Positions 1-7,872 of a stretch of 25,822 nt of DNA are shown piece after piece. Numbering within the stretch: the first letter of the stretch is position 1; every line of letters starts with the position of its first letter. Source of the stretch: CAYURH01 sp964447105 (lineage in GTDB: Bacteria; Patescibacteriota; Saccharimonadia; Saccharimonadales; EFPC-124); contig CAYURH010000017.1 in assembly GCA_964447105.1 (NCBI GenBank), forward strand, positions 1-25,822, written 5' to 3'. Below the pieces are notes generated by a model. The model searched no databases. It saw nothing but the letters and a program-made list of their open reading frames with translations, and had not been told where the DNA came from. A program made the position numbers and the translations under genes.

Positions 1-1096
1 ACATTTTGTACTCTACTGGGTCTTCGAGGGTAACGATGTTGATTTCTTCGCTTTTGATTTCTTGGATCAAGGCATACAGTGTGGTTGACTTACCCGAACC
101 AGTTGGTCCTGATGTGAGTACCATGCCGTTTGGCTTGCGAATGCCTTTGCGAATCATGCGCAGCGCACGGCCAGCAAACCCCATGTCTTCGAGTTTAAAG
201 TCAGTGCCCGTTTTGTCGAGCAGACGAATGACCACTTGCTCTCCCCAAACTACAGGGCTGATGGCGATACGCAAGTCCACATCTTTACCAGCCATATGTA
301 TAGCAAACTGACCGTCTTGCGGGATGCGGTGCTCGTCGATTTTGAGATTGCTTAGGATTTTGATGCGCGATATCAATGCTGGCTCGATGCTTTTGGGCAA
401 CTGCATGATTTCGCGTAGCACGCCGTCGATGCGGCACCGGATTTTTAGCGCAGTCTCGAGCGGTTCGATGTGGATGTCGCTGGCACGCACGCGCACAGCG
501 TATTCCAGGATGGTGCTAAGCGCACGGCTGATTGGCGAATCTTGCACGATGGTTTTGATATCGGCAGCGCCCACGCCTTTTCTGCCTTTTCCACCCGGGG
601 CGAGTACCTCTGATTCAGCATTTTCAATAGCCGCGCTCACACCTTCTTGCAGGTTGGTGTGGTATTGATCGAGCACATGGCGGATACCCTCTTCGGAAGC
701 CATGTACACTTTGATAGGTCGACCGATTTTGTTTGCCAAGTAGTCCACGGCCTGCACGTTGTTAGCGTCAAGCATGGCGAGCGCTAGTCGCTTCTGCACT
801 TCTCCCAGAGGTACGGCCATGAAGTGCTCAGCAATATCACGCGATAGCAGATCCAATACTTTTTGGTCTATTTGTGCTTCGGCTAAGTTGACGTATGGCA
901 CACCCGAAGCTTCGGCAATGATACGAGTCAGTGATTCGTTGGTGATTTTTTTGTCTTCCACCAACATGCCTACCAACGGCTTGTTTTGGTCGGTGGCTTT
1001 TTTGCGGTAGGCGGCAAGCTCATCGGCCTTAATAAGGCCTTGGCTGACGAGCAAGGCCTCTAGTTTCTTCTGAATGTCATCGGTGAGGATGCTCAA
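1..1096 (-). CDS. pilB: Type IV pilus assembly ATPase PilB (GspE family), 3' end outside window
   Basis: Hexameric cytoplasmic ATPase that powers pilus extension. I translated the minus strand by hand; the frame is open from position 1096 to the window edge, so about 365 residues are present and the C-terminus is missing. Residues 1-150 form the MshEN/GspE N-terminal region. A conserved DIHIEP motif lies near residue 207, the Walker A motif GPTGSGKST near residue 330, and the visible part ends at LEDPVEYKM, the Asp-box region. The start is TTG at 1094-1096, because the upstream ATG in GGATATGCC runs into TGA after two codons, and GAAAGGA (1103-1109) is well placed. It follows the 80-residue gene by 15 bases and is the last visible gene of the pilus operon. 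The PilB assignment over PilT rests on the long N-terminal domain and the operon context. Confidence 0.95.
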   Translation of the reverse strand, partial: MSILTDDIQKKLEALLVSQGLIKADELAAYRKKATDQNKPLVGMLVEDKKITNESLTRIIAEASGVPYVNLAEAQIDQKVLDLLSRDIAEHFMAVPLGEVQKRLALAMLDANNVQAVDYLANKIGRPIKVYMASEEGIRHVLDQYHTNLQEGVSAAIENAESEVLAPGGKGRKGVGAADIKTIVQDSPISRALSTILEYAVRVRASDIHIEPLETALKIRCRIDGVLREIMQLPKSIEPALISRIKILSNLKIDEHRIPQDGQFAIHMAGKDVDLRIAISPVVWGEQVVIRLLDKTGTDFKLEDMGFAGRALRMIRKGIRKPNGMVLTSGPTGSGKSTTLYALIQEIKSEEINIVTLEDPVEYKM

Positions 1097-1111
1097 GGCA
1101 TATCCTTTCGG

Positions 1112-1354
1112 CTACTTTGTAAACGGCTGCAGGTTTGATGGGTTGCCAATCTGAATCACCACCGTTGGGTTGATAGCGGTTTTGTTGAATATGGTTGGCG
1201 ATGGGTCTTGAAGCGTGGCAGAAATCGGGTCTACTTGTTCTACTTTGGCGGTGTCGTTTTTGGGTTCGCCAAAAAACGTTTTGACTAATAAGTAAGAACC
1301 TACGAGCGATATAGACGCTATCAAGACCAGTATTGCAATGTCGTTCTTTTTCAT
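1112..1354 (-). CDS. Small single-pass membrane protein of the pilus operon
   Basis: An 80-residue protein with a positively charged start (MKKND), one membrane helix at about residues 6-25, and a 55-residue polar, proline- and asparagine-containing tail expected outside the membrane. Its ATG overlaps the pilO stop as ATGA, so the two are translationally coupled, and pilB follows 15 bases later. I do not recognise a family. The position between pilO and pilB is where diderm operons carry pilP and pilQ, so it could be a reduced PilP-like partner of PilN/PilO. That is inference from position and topology only; there is no lipobox and no clear PilP motif. Confidence 0.8.
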   Translation of the reverse strand: MKKNDIAILVLIASISLVGSYLLVKTFFGEPKNDTAKVEQVDPISATLQDPSPTIFNKTAINPTVVIQIGNPSNLQPFTK

Positions 1355-2058
1355 TTGATAGCCTTTTCCTTCACAGTCACCGTTTTGGCAGGCTGGTAAT
1401 ATGTAGTGGCTTCGCAGCTAGCGCGTAGGTTACTATCGCTGCCAGTCAGTGTGATCGTGTTGATCTTGATGGCCCGAATAGTGCGTTCCATATCGAGAAC
1501 CATGTGCTGGATTTTGTCATAGTTGCCACTCACTACAAAACTGAATGTCATCGGTTGTGGCGTGGCCGTAATGGCTGCTTGTGCGCTCGCGTCTGTGGCC
1601 TGCAATTCTTGCGGCACGCCGATGCTTTCAATCGATACACCCGATTGGCTCAACACCACTTGCTGCAGCGATGTTGCGAGCGCTGCGGGGTCAAATGTGG
1701 TTGGCAACGCATCGAGCACGCTCTTGGTGTTGGGGTCGGTCGGATTGGTTTTGACTGAAGCTAAGTCTTGGTTGGCATCGAGTTTGTGTACTTCGTCAGT
1801 GAGACTGCTGGCGTTGGTGATGTTTTGGGACAATGTACTGGCGGCTTTGTATTTGGCATCGAGCACTTTGTTGTTGTGGTCCCATTTGACGTACAGGTAT
1901 TGTACGGTCACGGCGCAAAAGCTCAGTGCCGCGGCGGCAATCGCCACCCATACAAACACCGCGCGGCTTGCGGCTGCGATTTGCTGGCGTTTTTTTACTC
2001 CTGTGAGTCGGTTGTTGTCACGCATCATTGATCCTAGTGAAAACTTGCTATCTGCCAT
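1351..2058 (-). CDS. pilO: PilO-like type IV pilus inner-membrane protein
   Basis: A 235-residue bitopic protein with a basic cytoplasmic N-terminus, a membrane helix at about residues 32-55, a helical stretch (about 60-110) and a C-terminal alpha/beta domain, as in PilO-type proteins that pair with PilN to form the alignment complex. The start ATG shares one base with the pilN stop (TAATG), and the stop overlaps the next ATG. Sequence identity to the family is weak by eye; the call rests on topology, length and the strict PilM-PilN-PilO gene order. A short soluble PilO without the usual coiled-coil length would be the main alternative reading. Confidence 0.8.
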   Translation of the reverse strand: MADSKFSLGSMMRDNNRLTGVKKRQQIAAASRAVFVWVAIAAAALSFCAVTVQYLYVKWDHNNKVLDAKYKAASTLSQNITNASSLTDEVHKLDANQDLASVKTNPTDPNTKSVLDALPTTFDPAALATSLQQVVLSQSGVSIESIGVPQELQATDASAQAAITATPQPMTFSFVVSGNYDKIQHMVLDMERTIRAIKINTITLTGSDSNLRASCEATTYYQPAKTVTVKEKAIK

Positions 2059-2765
2059 TACTGCCCTCCCCCGGCGCCGTTAAAGAGCGTGGGGCTACCC
2101 GTAACCGACGAAGTGGTAATGATATTTGGCACTTTGGCAACAACTTCGGTATTGCGCACATCAAATACTGGATCGTTGTAGACGGCTTTGACGGTAAATG
2201 TAACCACGTTGGCGCCAGACTGTTTGCTCAGGCCGCTAGATTGTACCAAGACTTGGGGAAACATTTTATCGCTCACTGGGTCGGTAGCACCGGGTGCTTT
2301 GTAGCTGACTTCGGCGTTTTTGAGCGTGTCCACAAACACGTTGAGTGTCTGGAAGGTCGCCGTAGTACCGGTAAATGTGATGGATTTTTCACCTTCTACC
2401 ACTTGCAAGTTGTTCAGGTTGATGTTGTTTGGCGGGCTCGGGTTGAGCACATTAAGGAACGTAAACAGACGTGAATACGCACCTTTGGCATCATGCAGTT
2501 GCGGAATGCTCGATAGCTGGTTCTGGATCGTTAGATACTTGTCGATATCCTGTACCTTCTTGAGTGTGGCTGTTTTTTGTTTGATGTCATCAGTGGCTAG
2601 GTTGACCTGGACTGTCTGGATGAAATTCACATAAACAAACAACAGCGCACTCAGGCCAATGGCGCCGATAGTCACCAGCAATGACATGCTCATCACAAAC
2701 GCTTTGTTTTTTTGTGATTTGACGAATTCTTTTTTGAGGTCTGGCAGCAAGTTTAGCTGAATCAT
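2058..2765 (-). CDS. pilN: PilN-like type IV pilus assembly protein
   Basis: A 235-residue protein that opens with IQLNLLPDLKKEF, the conserved N-terminal INLLP peptide by which PilN docks into a groove of PilM. A membrane helix follows at about residues 25-48, then a helical linker and a C-terminal extracytoplasmic domain ending in a glycine-rich tail. The ribosome binding site GGAGGT lies 9 bases before the ATG and directly after the pilM stop. Together with PilM and PilO it forms the platform that links the cytoplasmic ATPase to the pilus. No PilQ secretin lies nearby, as expected if the cell has no outer membrane. Confidence 0.88.
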   Translation of the reverse strand: MIQLNLLPDLKKEFVKSQKNKAFVMSMSLLVTIGAIGLSALLFVYVNFIQTVQVNLATDDIKQKTATLKKVQDIDKYLTIQNQLSSIPQLHDAKGAYSRLFTFLNVLNPSPPNNINLNNLQVVEGEKSITFTGTTATFQTLNVFVDTLKNAEVSYKAPGATDPVSDKMFPQVLVQSSGLSKQSGANVVTFTVKAVYNDPVFDVRNTEVVAKVPNIITTSSVTGSPTLFNGAGGGQ

Positions 2766-2790
2766 AGCGCTGCACCTCCGGAGATACTCA

Positions 2791-3831
2791 TCATACCCAA
2801 CGCTCCCCCAGCCCCACCACTACGCCAAATTGTGGCGCAAGCTGCATCAGCTGGTCTTGTAGCGCAGCATTGTAGTGCACATTGGCCCACGCGTTGCCGG
2901 CGGCAGTCGGCACGCCCACTTTAGTGGCTATGTATTCACCAAATGCTGGCACACTGAGCGTATAGCCCGACAGGATGATCGACGTAAAAGGAATATTTGG
3001 ATACCGCGACTGGAAAAATTTGAGCGATTTCACGACTTCGGCTACAAACTGCTCTAGCGTGGATTCGAGCGATTTCAATATCTGTCCTTCCAAGCGATCT
3101 GGGTACAGGCCAAATTTCAGGATAAACTGTGTTGCTTGGTTGGCGTCCACGCTCAGGTTTTGCATGGCAGCTTTTACCAGCGTCTGCATACCCACAGGTA
3201 TAGAGCGCACTAGGCGTGGCGCGCCGGCAAGTACGATCACAATATCGGTGCTGAAATCGCCAAAATCAATGATCATATGCACATCGCGGCTATTGGGCGG
3301 CACCAGTGCACGCACCAGTGCCAGCGGATCTGGTTCGAGTGCAATCACATTGAGTCCTAGCCCTTCTACCATGTCGAGGCGTGCTTCGCTGAATTTGTTG
3401 GACACGCTCGCGAGCAGTACTTCTACTTTGCTGGGGTCGCGAAGCGATTTGCCCAAAACTGCCCAGTCTAGTTTAACTTCATCGATAGCCTGTGGGATGA
3501 ACTGTTCGGCCTGGTATTTGATGGTGCTAGCCAATTCTTGTGGCGGCAAGTCAGGCAAATCCACCACTGTGGCAAATGTCTTGTTAGACGGCAAGCCCAC
3601 CACCACGTTGCGACTCGTGATACCTGCCTGAGCGATCAGATTGTTGATGACATCGCCCAAACGGCGCTGGTCATCTGGCGCATCAGAAGTAGCTAATCGG
3701 ATATCCACCGGGGCCATCCCATATTTCACCAAAGTCCAGGCATCGCCAGATTTGCGCAATTCAACAACACGCACCGCGGTTGTCCCAATATCAAGCGCGA
3801 AGAAATCGCCCACCGAGGAAAAAAGATTCAT
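2791..3831 (-). CDS. pilM: Type IV pilus assembly protein PilM
   Basis: A 346-residue actin-like (ASKHA fold) cytoplasmic protein of the PilM/FtsA type. The phosphate-1 motif is seen in FFALDIGTTAVRVVEL (about residues 10-25) and a second nucleotide-binding loop in MIIDFGDFSTDIVIV near the middle; the length matches the family. PilM binds the N-terminal peptide of PilN, whose gene follows 25 bases downstream. Its TGA stop shows that UGA is not recoded in this organism. A well-formed extended -10 element ends 10 bases before the ATG, so pilM can be transcribed separately from the exported-protein gene upstream. Confidence 0.95.
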   Translation of the reverse strand: MNLFSSVGDFFALDIGTTAVRVVELRKSGDAWTLVKYGMAPVDIRLATSDAPDDQRRLGDVINNLIAQAGITSRNVVVGLPSNKTFATVVDLPDLPPQELASTIKYQAEQFIPQAIDEVKLDWAVLGKSLRDPSKVEVLLASVSNKFSEARLDMVEGLGLNVIALEPDPLALVRALVPPNSRDVHMIIDFGDFSTDIVIVLAGAPRLVRSIPVGMQTLVKAAMQNLSVDANQATQFILKFGLYPDRLEGQILKSLESTLEQFVAEVVKSLKFFQSRYPNIPFTSIILSGYTLSVPAFGEYIATKVGVPTAAGNAWANVHYNAALQDQLMQLAPQFGVVVGLGERWV

Positions 3832-3841
3832 ACTGACCTCG

Positions 3842-3850
3842 ATTATAGCA
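3842..3850 (-). promoter_or_regulatory. Extended -10 promoter for pilM
   Basis: Minus strand reads TGCTATAAT, a perfect -10 with the TGn extension, ending 10 bases before the pilM ATG. A start site about 7 bases downstream leaves a leader of only a few bases, though a GAGG lies in between. Upstream is only a T-rich stretch, no good -35. Confidence 0.6.
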
Positions 3851-3879
3851 TAAGCACGTTCGCAAAAAACCCGTTTTGG

Positions 3880-6087
3880 CTAGAAACGTGCAGGTAATTC
3901 ACGCAAATTGGTTACGCGCAGTGTTGGCTGACTCGTACCACCAAATGCATTGCGCAAATATAGCTCAGTGCTCGTAACGAATGTTTCGGCCGGTTGCTTG
4001 CGCAGTGCAGGTGTAGCGCCACTGGCGCCAGCCGTGCGGAACAGATCTAGATTGCCAGCAATCACAGCGCCATTCACAGTGAGTTTGTTGGCGCAGGTGG
4101 TCAGGACGGCAGGTTCGATTTTGGGGAAACATGTGTAGAAAGTACCGCGAGCCACATAGACACCATCCATGGTGGTGACGGCAGCTGCCACTTGCACGTT
4201 GGTTTTGCTAATGATCACCAGGCTAGGAATTTGACTAACACTACCATAACTCGCGGGATACGTAATGGGCCCGTCTATGGTGACTGCGCCATCTACCAGA
4301 TAGATTTGCAGACTACCTGCTGGCATAGCCCCATGGAACGTGGCAGCACCGGTGATGTGTCGCGTCTGGCTTGGTTGCCCTCCTACGTCTATTGTGCCCC
4401 CCGCCATAGCGGTAGCGCTACTATATTTGGCCACGTAGTCTTCAATACAGTGCTGGGCAGCTCCATAAAAACCCAGGTTGTTGATGTCGGCATTGGAAAA
4501 TGTGAGAGCCGAGCTGCCCACGCTGGTATTTAAGAGCGCGCGGGCTGCTGATCCAAACTGACTAATCTTGCCCAGCGCAAAGGCCGCGTATTCTACGCCC
4601 GAACCAGCGAGCGAACCATCGGATAGTTGCCGCGCGGTGGTAGTAATTTTGGCTGCTCGATTACACGCCGGGTTAACCGCCGAAAAATCACCGCCCGCCC
4701 ATACGTCGCCGCCCATAAATGTAACGTATGGGGTCTTCACGATTGTTACACAGTCAGTTGCCGTCCGGTCGGCTACCGGGTCTGTGAAATAACTATCTGC
4801 TGCCGGTACGGTAATAGTCATCACGTCACACACCCGCGATCCGGGATCAAGCGTATCCGGTGCGGTATAGGAGTTGGCGCGCAGGCTGGTCACACCGTTG
4901 CTCACCGTGATGTTGGCATTACCCGATGTGTCTACACAGGGTACACTCCCCAGGCTGCTGGAGCCACCCGACGCTGGATAAGCTGTGCGCGTAATAGTAC
5001 AGTTTACCGTTACGGGACTACCAGCACTCTGCACCGACACCGCCGGCGTAAAGCTGGTCGATCCCCCAGGCGCGATGCTCCGAGGATTGGCGGTCATAAC
5101 TGCTTTCAATTTAGCTGGCACCACTACCGTCACACACTTCTCTGCCCCACGGCCGTTTCTGGTGGGCGTGGCGTTGTTGTTGACCGGATCGTAGCCTACA
5201 CGTCTACAATACTTTGTGCCCGCAGCCGCATTGGACGGGATGTTGAGCGTATCTGTTTGAATAAGCCGGTCTTGCCCCACCGCATAGAAATGTGGCCCTC
5301 CCGTTACTGTGCCCAACCCCGATGGCGCGGTGCTACTTGGACCATCTTCGGCCGTCCAAGTCACACTTGGAGCAGCTGTAAGGCTACTCGCCAAATTCTG
5401 TACGTGATGCTGGAAAACCACACTATCACCAGGCTGAGCGGTGGTCACACCCCCCACGACATCAGTGTGTCCCGTCATAGTGAATATCGCGTCCATCCCC
5501 GGGGGTGCTGTGTCACTCGTGACAATATTGGCACATGAACGCTTGATGGTAGCTACAATTTTATTAGTGACAGGATGCCTAAATACAATTGTTGGTTGCG
5601 TGTCTGTTTCGTAATAAAACGCGTCGTCGTTTGGATCTGAGCCGCCACCGTTGGTTCCTTGCCAAAAGCTATTCACCGTAAACCGGTAGTTACTAAACCA
5701 CTCCGCATCACCGCTCGGTGGGGCGTAAGCGCGAACTTCAGACTCCCAAAGCGGCAAATCAATGTTATTAAATTTTGCCGTATTTGTTCTCTCCCGACTC
5801 CATGGCGGGCCACCTAACATATAGTCGACAATAAAATTAGCCCCAACTCTTTCGCGCGAGGTCCCGCTTGCTATCTTGCCCTTGATAAAGTTAATAAACT
5901 CAGTCGCCGTATTAACTGAACTTGGAATGCCACCCGGGATAACAAAACTTCCATATGTGTCGTTATCGTTTAAAAAATAGCCATGATACGCCGACCTATT
6001 GTCGACACCTGGCCAGGCATGCGCCACCACACCAAAGCCTATATAAAATCCGATCACCAGCGTAATAGCCACTGCGAGTCGCTTCAT
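3880..6087 (-). CDS. Large exported protein of the pilus operon
   Basis: A 735-residue protein with an N-terminal signal peptide (KR, hydrophobic core, likely cut after AHA near residue 24). Residues about 30-190 are a tryptophan- and asparagine-rich unique region. Residues about 190-450 look like two or three beta-sandwich repeats (LTAAPSVTWTAEDG, SIAPGGSTSFTPAVSV) of the kind found in bacterial surface proteins. The last 230 residues are beta-rich and glycine-rich (TIDVGGQPSQTRHITG, VNGAVIAGNLDL) and finish in LRELPARF. There is no C-terminal anchor helix or sortase motif. The start overlaps the upstream gene as ATGA and pilM lies 48 bases downstream, so a pilus-linked adhesin, tip or surface protein is plausible. 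I do not recognise a named family; the function is inferred from export and context. Confidence 0.85.
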   Translation of the reverse strand: MKRLAVAITLVIGFYIGFGVVAHAWPGVDNRSAYHGYFLNDNDTYGSFVIPGGIPSSVNTATEFINFIKGKIASGTSRERVGANFIVDYMLGGPPWSRERTNTAKFNNIDLPLWESEVRAYAPPSGDAEWFSNYRFTVNSFWQGTNGGGSDPNDDAFYYETDTQPTIVFRHPVTNKIVATIKRSCANIVTSDTAPPGMDAIFTMTGHTDVVGGVTTAQPGDSVVFQHHVQNLASSLTAAPSVTWTAEDGPSSTAPSGLGTVTGGPHFYAVGQDRLIQTDTLNIPSNAAAGTKYCRRVGYDPVNNNATPTRNGRGAEKCVTVVVPAKLKAVMTANPRSIAPGGSTSFTPAVSVQSAGSPVTVNCTITRTAYPASGGSSSLGSVPCVDTSGNANITVSNGVTSLRANSYTAPDTLDPGSRVCDVMTITVPAADSYFTDPVADRTATDCVTIVKTPYVTFMGGDVWAGGDFSAVNPACNRAAKITTTARQLSDGSLAGSGVEYAAFALGKISQFGSAARALLNTSVGSSALTFSNADINNLGFYGAAQHCIEDYVAKYSSATAMAGGTIDVGGQPSQTRHITGAATFHGAMPAGSLQIYLVDGAVTIDGPITYPASYGSVSQIPSLVIISKTNVQVAAAVTTMDGVYVARGTFYTCFPKIEPAVLTTCANKLTVNGAVIAGNLDLFRTAGASGATPALRKQPAETFVTSTELYLRNAFGGTSQPTLRVTNLRELPARF

Positions 6088-6632
6088 GGCGTACCCCCCA
6101 GGTTTTTGATGCGCGTTTCATAATCTTCTTTGTTCATGAAGTAACCGGGGTTATTTTTGTCGAGCTGCGTGAGTGTCTTTTTATAGTATTCTATGGCTTT
6201 GGCCGTGTTACCCATAGCTTCATACTGTTCGCCGATGAGATGACTAACCTCGTAACTTTGTTGTGCTACTTCAGCTTGCATAAAATATTCAAGTGCAGCC
6301 TGGTGGTTTGCTGGTTGCGTGGAATTAAGTACATTTATACCAAGCTGTAGGTAAGCGTCATACTTGTCTTTGCTGCTGATGCTGGGGCGAGCAAGCTCTT
6401 GTGCAAGTATGTCGTTGGATTTTGTCACATCGCCGCTGCTGGCCACATCCTGGGCATCAGTCGCGGCCTGCGAAATAGTCGGTGTAGTGCGCGGTGGTTC
6501 TTTCTCGGTCGTAGATGAGTTGGCGAGAAAACGTACCGCTACCCCTACCCCAATTGCCAACACAAGCAAAATCACTAGACCGGCGCCTAGCAAAACTGCG
6601 TTTTTCGTCACCTTAAACTTGTGTTTGCTCAC
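6084..6632 (-). CDS. Membrane-anchored TPR-type protein
   Basis: A 182-residue protein with a basic N-terminus (SKHKFKVTK), one membrane helix at about residues 13-35, a Ser/Thr/Pro-rich linker, and helical repeats at about 95-170 that read as TPR units (AALEYFMQAEVAQQSYE; GEQYEAMGNTAKAIEYYKK). The start is GTG at 6630-6632. TAATTT (minus strand, 6639-6644) sits 6 bases upstream and no Shine-Dalgarno site is seen, so a leaderless start is likely. It is the first gene of the pilus operon and is translationally coupled to the large exported protein. It may scaffold that protein or the pilus machine; the partner is unknown. Confidence 0.82.
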   Translation of the reverse strand: MSKHKFKVTKNAVLLGAGLVILLVLAIGVGVAVRFLANSSTTEKEPPRTTPTISQAATDAQDVASSGDVTKSNDILAQELARPSISSKDKYDAYLQLGINVLNSTQPANHQAALEYFMQAEVAQQSYEVSHLIGEQYEAMGNTAKAIEYYKKTLTQLDKNNPGYFMNKEDYETRIKNLGGTP

Positions 6633-6638
6633 GTACCC

Positions 6639-6644
6639 AAATTA
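6639..6644 (-). promoter_or_regulatory. Candidate -10 for the pilus operon
   Basis: TAATTT on the minus strand ends 6 bases before the GTG start of the TPR-protein gene, which would place transcription at the first codon. There is no TGn extension and no clear -35, so this is tentative. Confidence 0.35.
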
Positions 6645-6729
6645 CCCACTGCTTATGGTTTACATAGTACTACAGCCTGCACTGCAAATCGATACCCTTT
6701 ATGCTTATAGACAAAATACACAAATAATG

Positions 6730-6758
6730 TTGACGTAATGTTCACACTCGCCTATATT
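6730..6758 (+). promoter_or_regulatory. Sigma-70 type promoter of the peptide/ABC transporter operon
   Basis: TTGACG (6730-6735), a 17-base spacer and TATATT (6753-6758) give one of the best canonical promoters in the window. It leaves a leader of about 48 bases before the 65-residue peptide gene. A 10-base palindrome, GCAGATCTGC (6766-6775), lies just at or after the expected start site and could be an operator. Confidence 0.7.
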
Positions 6759-6812
6759 CAAGGCAGCAGATCTGCATACTTAGTTACCTAAAATGTGGAG
6801 TAAAGGGAGTAT

Positions 6813-7010
6813 ATGGTTAATTCAATGGTGCTCGCTGATGGCAATGTGAGCTATCAGCCCAAGGAAGCTGTCGTTATCGTGGTCGCAATTGCCTGGGTAA
6901 TTGCTATCGGCGGTTTGGCTCTTGCCGTTCTGATCATGTGTGGTTGGCGCGGTGCAAGCAAAGCTACTATGGACTGGTTGCACGGCAAAGCCACGATCAT
7001 TTGCAAATAA
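6813..7010 (+). CDS. 65-residue hydrophobic peptide, candidate peptide precursor
   Basis: First gene of the peptide/export operon, preceded by AAGGGAG and a strong promoter. Residues 1-18 are polar (an LADG segment and a lysine at 17), residues 19-42 are a continuous hydrophobic helix with a GG at 33-34, and residues 43-65 are a short amphipathic tail with two tryptophans, basic residues, and cysteines at 43 and 64. The next gene, a PqqD-like/M50 peptidase, starts 4 bases downstream. I recognise no family. Size, hydrophobicity and gene order suit a bacteriocin-like or RiPP precursor, but a structural subunit of the transporter or a small membrane regulator cannot be excluded. ATG at 6825 is an alternative start. 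Confidence 0.7.
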   Translation: MVNSMVLADGNVSYQPKEAVVIVVAIAWVIAIGGLALAVLIMCGWRGASKATMDWLHGKATIICK

Positions 7011-7014
7011 AAAT

Positions 7015-7872
7015 ATGGTCAACGCGTTTAGCTTAAGCGCGGGAGTGTTGGTTGAGAGTGACATTGTGTCGCTCTCAACTGGGCTCCTCCTTGAGCCCCC
7101 ACTACTTATTGATTCGGCAAATGGCGCGCGACACACGCTGCACCCCACTGCCGCTCGAGCACTTGCGCACATAGCGCAACCTATTGCCGCAGGTACATGG
7201 CTGCGCGAATTAGACGGGTTAGGCGTAACTGCCAAGCAAGCCAATGAAATTATAAGTTTTTTGAATGACATCGGTGGGCTACGCGTGCAGCACTCTATCT
7301 TGGGGTCCATAACGTTTGGACTGCAGCGACTGGGATTTTATCTCCAGCGTGTACCACTAGCCAAACCTGCACATCGCGTGCCAGCCACCATACCCGGTAT
7401 CACATATGCGACGGCGCGCGCCATGGCACCTTTTGCTCTGCTCTTCCCTAGCCTGGCCGTACTACTGTATGCGATTGGCCTGCCCCTATCTACTGTATTG
7501 CTCCTGAGCGTACTCGCCGCAGCAACACTGGGCATCAGCACAGTAAGTCATGAATACGCCCACGCTGCGGTACTACAAGGTCAGGCGCGCGCATCGGCAG
7601 CCATATTGCAGCGCGGTACTCGTCTGGGCATTTTGCATACAAAAATGGGCTTGAAACGCGAACTAACTTCGGCTTTACTTGGCCCTATGGTCGGCTGCAT
7701 AAGCGCTATCGTCATCTGTGGTGGCGCCTGGCTCGTGACCAAACAAGACGTTTGTTTAATCGTAGGCATCTTGGCCTGCATTGCACACATTTTTAGTCTG
7801 CTGCCATTTTATGGCGATGGCAAAACAATTCGTGACTACATAAAGGATCCGCAATATGAAAAAGCAACATAA
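7015..7872 (+). CDS. PqqD-like domain fused to M50-type membrane zinc peptidase
   Basis: A 285-residue protein. Residues about 10-92 resemble a PqqD-like winged helix, the RiPP recognition fold (HPTAARALAHIAQ ... GTWLRELDGLGV ... EIISFLNDIGGL). Residues 133-265 hold four or so membrane helices with all three M50 (site-2 protease) motifs: HEYAH at 179-183, GPMVG at 223-227, and SLLPFYGDG at 261-269 with Asp268 as the probable third zinc ligand. The combination recalls YydH of the Bacillus YydFGHIJ peptide operon. The ATG at 7015 is chosen, 4 bases after the peptide gene; the frame is open further upstream, to an ATG at 6940, but that would overlap the peptide gene. Its likely role is cleavage of the upstream peptide in the membrane. 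The PqqD-like call is by eye and less certain than M50. Confidence 0.85.
   Translation: MVNAFSLSAGVLVESDIVSLSTGLLLEPPLLIDSANGARHTLHPTAARALAHIAQPIAAGTWLRELDGLGVTAKQANEIISFLNDIGGLRVQHSILGSITFGLQRLGFYLQRVPLAKPAHRVPATIPGITYATARAMAPFALLFPSLAVLLYAIGLPLSTVLLLSVLAAATLGISTVSHEYAHAAVLQGQARASAAILQRGTRLGILHTKMGLKRELTSALLGPMVGCISAIVICGGAWLVTKQDVCLIVGILACIAHIFSLLPFYGDGKTIRDYIKDPQYEKAT

Noticed and set aside
1523..2083. 186-residue plus-strand open frame antisense to pilO
   Set aside because: Low-complexity shadow of pilO; no ribosome binding site or family similarity.
2791..2793. UGA recoding (as in Absconditabacteria and Gracilibacteria)
   Set aside because: TGA stops pilM immediately before the pilN ribosome binding site, and no gene needs read-through.
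4627..5538. 303-residue open frame on the plus strand opposite the large exported protein gene
   Set aside because: It is Cys/Arg/His-rich with no recognisable fold and lies wholly antisense to a frame with a signal peptide and operon coupling.
6813..7010. 65-residue peptide as a classical double-glycine bacteriocin
   Set aside because: The GG lies inside the membrane helix at 33-34 and the transporter has no C39 peptidase domain.
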